Of a stretch of 64,000 bases of DNA, positions 60,790-64,000 are shown piece by piece; position 1 is the stretch's first letter; every line of letters starts with the position of its first letter. The notes under the pieces were generated by a model. It was not told the DNA's origin, did no database searches, and saw nothing but the letters and a program-made list of their open reading frames with translations. This DNA comes from Natrinema sp. DC36 (GTDB lineage Archaea; Halobacteriota; Halobacteria; Halobacteriales; Natrialbaceae). Where the stretch lies: assembly GCF_020405225.1 (NCBI RefSeq), contig NZ_CP084472.1:1736001-1800000 (forward strand), given 5' to 3'. A program made the translations under genes and the position numbers.

Positions 60790-62354
60790 CAGTTGAACAC
60801 CTCCGTGATGAACGGCTCGAGCAAGTTGGCGAACGTCCCGCCCGCGAAGCCGAGTGCGACGGCGGCGAGCGCGAAGCCGACGACGACCGCGATCATGCCG
60901 ACCGAGACGGCGTCGGGGGTGGCGTTGCCGTGCGTGGAAGCGCCGGCGGAGCCGTCGTCAGCGTCGGCATTACCGCCGTCCGTCGCGATCGAGCCCGGCG
61001 CGTCCGCCGAACCGACCGAGAGCGGTGGTGTGAAGTACATCTTCTCGAGCAGGCGGGCGGCGTAGGCGAGGGTGAGCATAGTACTGAGGAAGATCACGGC
61101 AGCGACGGGCCACAGTTCCGACTGGACGGCACCGAGGGCGATGTACCACTTGCCGACGAAGCCGACGCCCGGCGGGACGCCGACCAGAACCAGCAGGAGG
61201 ACGGCCATCGAACCGGCGACGAACGGGCGTTCCCCGGCGAGTCCGGCGTACTCGTCGACGGTGCGAGCGCCGTAACTCGTCGCCACGACGGCGGCCGACA
61301 GAAAGAGGCCGGCCTTCAACAGCCCGTGACCGACGAGGTGAACGGTCGCACCGAGAAGCGCGGTCTCGGAACTGCCCGCGATGACGACCCCGTAGGCGGC
61401 GATGACGAGGCCGAACTGCGAGACCGAGGAATAAGCGAGCATCCGCTTGACCTCGGTCTGGATCACGGCCAGGACGGTGCCCGCGAGGACGCTCACGCAG
61501 CCGACGGTGACGACGATCGACGCCGCGTTCGGCATGGCGGCGAGATAGTCGACGCCGAAGACGGTGACGATGACCCGACCGAAGGCGTAGGCGGAGGCGG
61601 TCGAAACCAGCGCGGCGATCAGCGGCGTCACGCCGTCGGGAGCCCGCTGATAGGCGCTCGGCTGCCAGGTGTGCAGGGGCCACTGGGCGACCTTGACGGC
61701 GAAACCGACGACGATGAACGCGAAGCCGGCCCGAATCAGGACGGGCCGTTCGGCCGCCGGAATCGCGCTCGCGAGTTCGACCATGTTGAGCGTCCCCGTC
61801 GCCATGAAGACGAAAGCGACGCCGATCAGGTACATCGACGCGGCGACCGTCCCCAGGATCAGGTACTTCAGGGAGGCGACCGCTGCCTCCGGGCCGTCGC
61901 CGCTCGCGACGAGCGCGTAGGTCGCGATGCTCGTGATCTCGAGGAAGACGAACAGGTTGAAGACGTCGCCGGTCAGCGAGATACCGAGCAGGCCGGCGAC
62001 TAACAGCAGGTACGCGGTGTAGAACGTGTTCCCGCGCGGGCCGCCGCGACGCGTGTACGCGAGGACGCCGGTGGCGACGACCGTGACGAGCAGAACGATC
62101 AGCAGCGAGAACTCGTCGGCGACGAGTTCGATTCCGTACGTCCGGGGGTAGCCGCCGAGCGTATGGGTTACCGCTTCCCCACCGGTGTAGACGGCGCTCG
62201 CGAGGGCGAGGGCTCCGGCGAAGAGCCCGGTCGTCGTGACCGCGGCGACGGACCATCCGGTCCGGTCGTACCGCAGGCCGAGCGCGATCGGAAGCGTCGC
62301 GCTGATGATGGGGACCGCGATCAGCAGCGGCAAGAGCAGGTCGACGCTACTCAT
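60789..62354 (-). CDS. mnhD: Mrp antiporter subunit D-type (second locus)
   Basis: 521 residues, about 14 membrane segments. L-T-G-D-V-F-N-L-F-V-F-L-E-I-T-S near 130-145, F-A-V-K-V-A-Q-W-P-L-H-T-W-Q-P near 220-235 and Y-S-S-V-S-Q-F-G-L-V-I-A near 305 match MnhD. It is the closest relative of the MnhD at 1848-3500. A soluble insert rich in G/A/D occurs near 445-485. It overlaps the mnhC-like gene by 8 nt and the next gene by one base. Confidence 0.87.
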   Translation of the reverse strand: MSSVDLLLPLLIAVPIISATLPIALGLRYDRTGWSVAAVTTTGLFAGALALASAVYTGGEAVTHTLGGYPRTYGIELVADEFSLLIVLLVTVVATGVLAYTRRGGPRGNTFYTAYLLLVAGLLGISLTGDVFNLFVFLEITSIATYALVASGDGPEAAVASLKYLILGTVAASMYLIGVAFVFMATGTLNMVELASAIPAAERPVLIRAGFAFIVVGFAVKVAQWPLHTWQPSAYQRAPDGVTPLIAALVSTASAYAFGRVIVTVFGVDYLAAMPNAASIVVTVGCVSVLAGTVLAVIQTEVKRMLAYSSVSQFGLVIAAYGVVIAGSSETALLGATVHLVGHGLLKAGLFLSAAVVATSYGARTVDEYAGLAGERPFVAGSMAVLLLVLVGVPPGVGFVGKWYIALGAVQSELWPVAAVIFLSTMLTLAYAARLLEKMYFTPPLSVGSADAPGSIATDGGNADADDGSAGASTHGNATPDAVSVGMIAVVVGFALAAVALGFAGGTFANLLEPFITEVFN

Positions 62355-62718
62355 CGGCGCGCACCTCCCGAAGGGTGTCCTCGCGGAGCGTCCCGTACTC
62401 CGCGTAGATCCGGATGATCAGGGCCAGTCCGACCGCCGTCAGCGCGATGCCGACGACGATGGCGGTCAACACGATGACCTGTGGCAGCGGGCTCGCGACC
62501 ATGACCTCCCCCGGAACGCCCTCGTGAGGGACGATCGGTGCCGAGCCGCCCTCGATGTAGGCCATCGAGATGAAAAACAGGAAGATGGCCGACTGGAAGA
62601 GGTTCACGCCGATCAGCTTCTTCACGAGGTTCTCGCTGGCGATCACCATGTAGATCCCGAGACCCAGCAGGACGAACAACAGCACGTACGTGTAGTGGCT
62701 CGTCAGGAGATCAATCAT
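62347..62718 (-). CDS. mnhC: Mrp antiporter subunit C (second locus)
   Basis: 123 residues, three helices. G-I-Y-M-V-I-A-S-E-N-L-V-K-K-L-I-G-V-N-L-F-Q-S-A in the first half and S-P-L-P-Q-V-I-V-L-T-A-I-V-V-G-I-A-L-T near 75-93 are typical of MnhC/NuoK. Overlaps both neighbours by 8 nt. Longer in its N-terminal helix region than the MnhC at 1498-1851. Confidence 0.88.
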   Translation of the reverse strand: MIDLLTSHYTYVLLFVLLGLGIYMVIASENLVKKLIGVNLFQSAIFLFFISMAYIEGGSAPIVPHEGVPGEVMVASPLPQVIVLTAIVVGIALTAVGLALIIRIYAEYGTLREDTLREVRADE

Positions 62719-63244
62719 CGTCGCTCACCTCCGCGTTGGACGAATCGGGAGTCTCGGCGGCGTCGGCACGGCTGCCGCCACCGGTCCCGCTCGGTCGGTC
62801 GGGCGAGAATCCCGCTGCCATCGTAAAGAAGAGGCTGATGATGGTCCCGGAGACGATCAGCGAGATACCGGCGATCTCGACGGCCTCGAGTCCCCACTTC
62901 GGCTTGATGTGGAAGACCTCTTTGAGCATGGTAAACTCGAGGAAGTCCCCGCCGAGGGCGACCATCGCGAGGCCGATAGCGCCGAAGATGACGACGCCGC
63001 CGGTGACGAGGCCGGCGAGGAACGAGTTCCGGAGCCACTGTCGGGTCGGTTCGATGCCGAAGGCGAAGGCGAGCATGAGGACGGTGACGCCGACGATGGT
63101 TCCGCCCTGGAAGCCGCCGCCGGGGGCGTCACCACCGTGGAACGTCATGAACAGCCCGTAGGTGAGCGTAAACGGTGCGATGATCTTGACGGCGGTCATG
63201 ATCACCTGACTCTCGGTGTAGGTATCGTCGATGGATCCAGACAT
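62711..63244 (-). CDS. mnhB: Mrp antiporter subunit B (second locus)
   Basis: 177 residues. Four helices with the MnhB signature G-G-D-A-P-G-G-G-F-Q-G-G near 46-57, then I-I-S-L-F-F-T-M-A-A-G and an acidic/serine-rich tail. A longer frame runs to 63868, but the ATG at 63244 is in a TAATG overlap with the upstream gene's stop and gives the expected N-terminus, so it is chosen. Confidence 0.87.
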   Translation of the reverse strand: MSGSIDDTYTESQVIMTAVKIIAPFTLTYGLFMTFHGGDAPGGGFQGGTIVGVTVLMLAFAFGIEPTRQWLRNSFLAGLVTGGVVIFGAIGLAMVALGGDFLEFTMLKEVFHIKPKWGLEAVEIAGISLIVSGTIISLFFTMAAGFSPDRPSGTGGGSRADAAETPDSSNAEVSDDD

Positions 63245-63786
63245 TAGGCGAACACCTCGCGTTTCAGGACGAGCAGCGTCGAGACGCCGGCGGCGAAGAC
63301 GACGACCGCTTCGCCGAAGGTGTCGAAGCCACGGTAGGCGGCGAGGACGGATGTCACCGCGTTCTCGACGCCGGTTTGGCTGTACGTCTCCGTGATGTAA
63401 TGTTGGGTCACGTCCGGGTTCGACCAGACCGGCGTCTCCGTGCCGCCGACCGCGTACATCTCGGGCAGGACGGCGGTACAGAGCAGTAGGACGAACGCCC
63501 CGACGACGACGACCGCCGGAACGTGAATTCGTTCCGCGAGCCGATCCGTCGAGGGCCGCGTCGTTCGCGCGATCGTCAGCAGTAGCAACAGCGTCGTCAC
63601 GCCGGCACCGATCGCGGCCTCGGTCATCGCGACGTCGGGAGCCAACAGGAACGTGTAGAGGATCGCCATTCCGAGACTGTAGGCGCCGAAGACGATGATC
63701 ACCGAGAGCACGTCGCGGAACAGCACCGTCGCAACGGCCGTCACCAGAATGAACGCGACGAGGGTATACGCGAACAGACTCATCAC
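63244..63786 (-). CDS. Free-standing MrpA-tail/DUF4040 protein (MbhD/E-like)
   Basis: 180 residues, about five helices. The block L-L-A-P-D-V-A-M-T-E-A-A-I-G-A-G near 45-62 is the DUF4040 motif. The end A-Y-R-G-F-D-T-F-G-E-A-V-V-V-F-A-A-G matches the final block of MrpA (compare F-R-G-F-D-T-L-G-E in 1-1040). Such separate small subunits are found in membrane-bound hydrogenase-type and some archaeal Mrp operons. Stop shared with mnhB by one base, start overlaps the next gene by ATGA. Confidence 0.83.
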   Translation of the reverse strand: MMSLFAYTLVAFILVTAVATVLFRDVLSVIIVFGAYSLGMAILYTFLLAPDVAMTEAAIGAGVTTLLLLLTIARTTRPSTDRLAERIHVPAVVVVGAFVLLLCTAVLPEMYAVGGTETPVWSNPDVTQHYITETYSQTGVENAVTSVLAAYRGFDTFGEAVVVFAAGVSTLLVLKREVFA

Positions 63787-64000
63787 GGCTCACCGTCCGT
63801 TTCGGTAGCGGCCTCGGTTTCGTCCGTCTCCGCGCCCGCTCCCTCCTCGGCGAGGATCGGCTCGACACCGGTCTCCGCTGCAGATCGGGCGATCGCGTGG
63901 GCCGCGGTCGGGTTCGTGACGAACACGAAGAACAGCAGGAGGACGGTGTAGATCGCCCCGTGCTGCCAGCCGAACGCCAACGCGACGCCGGCGAGTGCGA
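63783..64000 (-). CDS. mnhG: Mrp antiporter subunit G (second locus), 5' truncated by window edge
   Basis: The visible 72 residues are the C-terminal part of MnhG: helix G-A-I-Y-T-V-L-L-L-F-F-V-F-V-T-N-P-T-A-A-H-A-I-A-R-S-A followed by an acidic tail ending E-T-D-G-E-P. The frame stays open to the window edge, so the start lies outside. The T-N-P-T-A-A-H-A-I-A-R motif is characteristic of the MnhG C-terminus and corresponds to T-V-P-T-G-S-H-M-I-A-R in the first locus. Confidence 0.78.
   Translation of the reverse strand, partial: ALAGVALAFGWQHGAIYTVLLLFFVFVTNPTAAHAIARSAAETGVEPILAEEGAGAETDETEAATETDGEP

Overview
The window comes from a haloarchaeon, most likely the Natrialbales (Natrinema/Haloterrigena-like). 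The DNA is GC-rich, the predicted proteins are very acidic, tightly packed genes alternate with low-GC promoter patches, and TATA-like boxes often lie about 25-35 nt upstream of start codons, as expected for leaderless haloarchaeal transcripts. Several products are typical of haloarchaea: twin-arginine secreted proteins, CARDB proteins, a TrmB-type regulator, overlapping HTH/small-membrane-protein pairs, archaeal TiaS and KsgA.

Layout. 1-4795 (+) is the 3' part of an mrp/mnh cation/proton antiporter operon (end of mnhA, then mnhB-G, nearly all overlapping). 4804-17423 is a housekeeping mix: SHOCT membrane protein, RecJ/DHH-like protein, metal-dependent hydrolase, OsmC, gamma-carbonic-anhydrase-like protein, amidohydrolase, HD phosphohydrolase, MDR reductase, Gfo/Idh oxidoreductase and a truncated thioesterase beside a dispersed repeat. 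17481-20042 is a secreted GH3 glycosidase. 20341-26646 (-) holds two half-size MetE paralogues, a PQQ-like Tat lipoprotein, a HemK-type methyltransferase, MscS and KsgA. 26.7-27.0 kb is a non-coding hairpin cluster. 27142-43971 carries an Azf-like dehydrogenase, a glutathionyl-hydroquinone-reductase-like protein, a CaCA exchanger, a lone DNA/RNA methylase, TrkA, an NCS2 permease, glutaredoxin, an archaeal HTH regulator divergent from tiaS, a CARDB secreted protein, a DRG GTPase, NhaC and a double-VOC protein. 44110-48586 (-) has a CBS-epimerase fusion, a DegT aminotransferase, UspA, a possible structured RNA and an HTH/membrane-protein pair. 48692-52184 is an RND/MMPL exporter divergent from a TrmB-family regulator, with a candidate operator between them. 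52265-56883 holds an alpha/beta hydrolase, a zinc ribbon, a Tat-exported glycerophosphodiesterase, a perfect 24-bp tandem repeat, a degenerate tyrosine recombinase and the second copy of the dispersed repeat. 56960-64000 (-) is a second, differently organised Mrp-like operon with three antiporter-like large subunits.

Ion homeostasis dominates: two Mrp loci, NhaC, a CaCA exchanger, TrkA and MscS. The least ordinary elements are the 24-bp x 6 tandem array beside an apparently inactivated recombinase, the paired 130-bp dispersed repeats (one beside a truncated gene), the CBS-epimerase fusion, the candidate small RNA near 47.65 kb, and candidate operators at nhaC and between the RND and TrmB genes. 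I found no tRNA, rRNA, CRISPR array or intact insertion sequence by eye.
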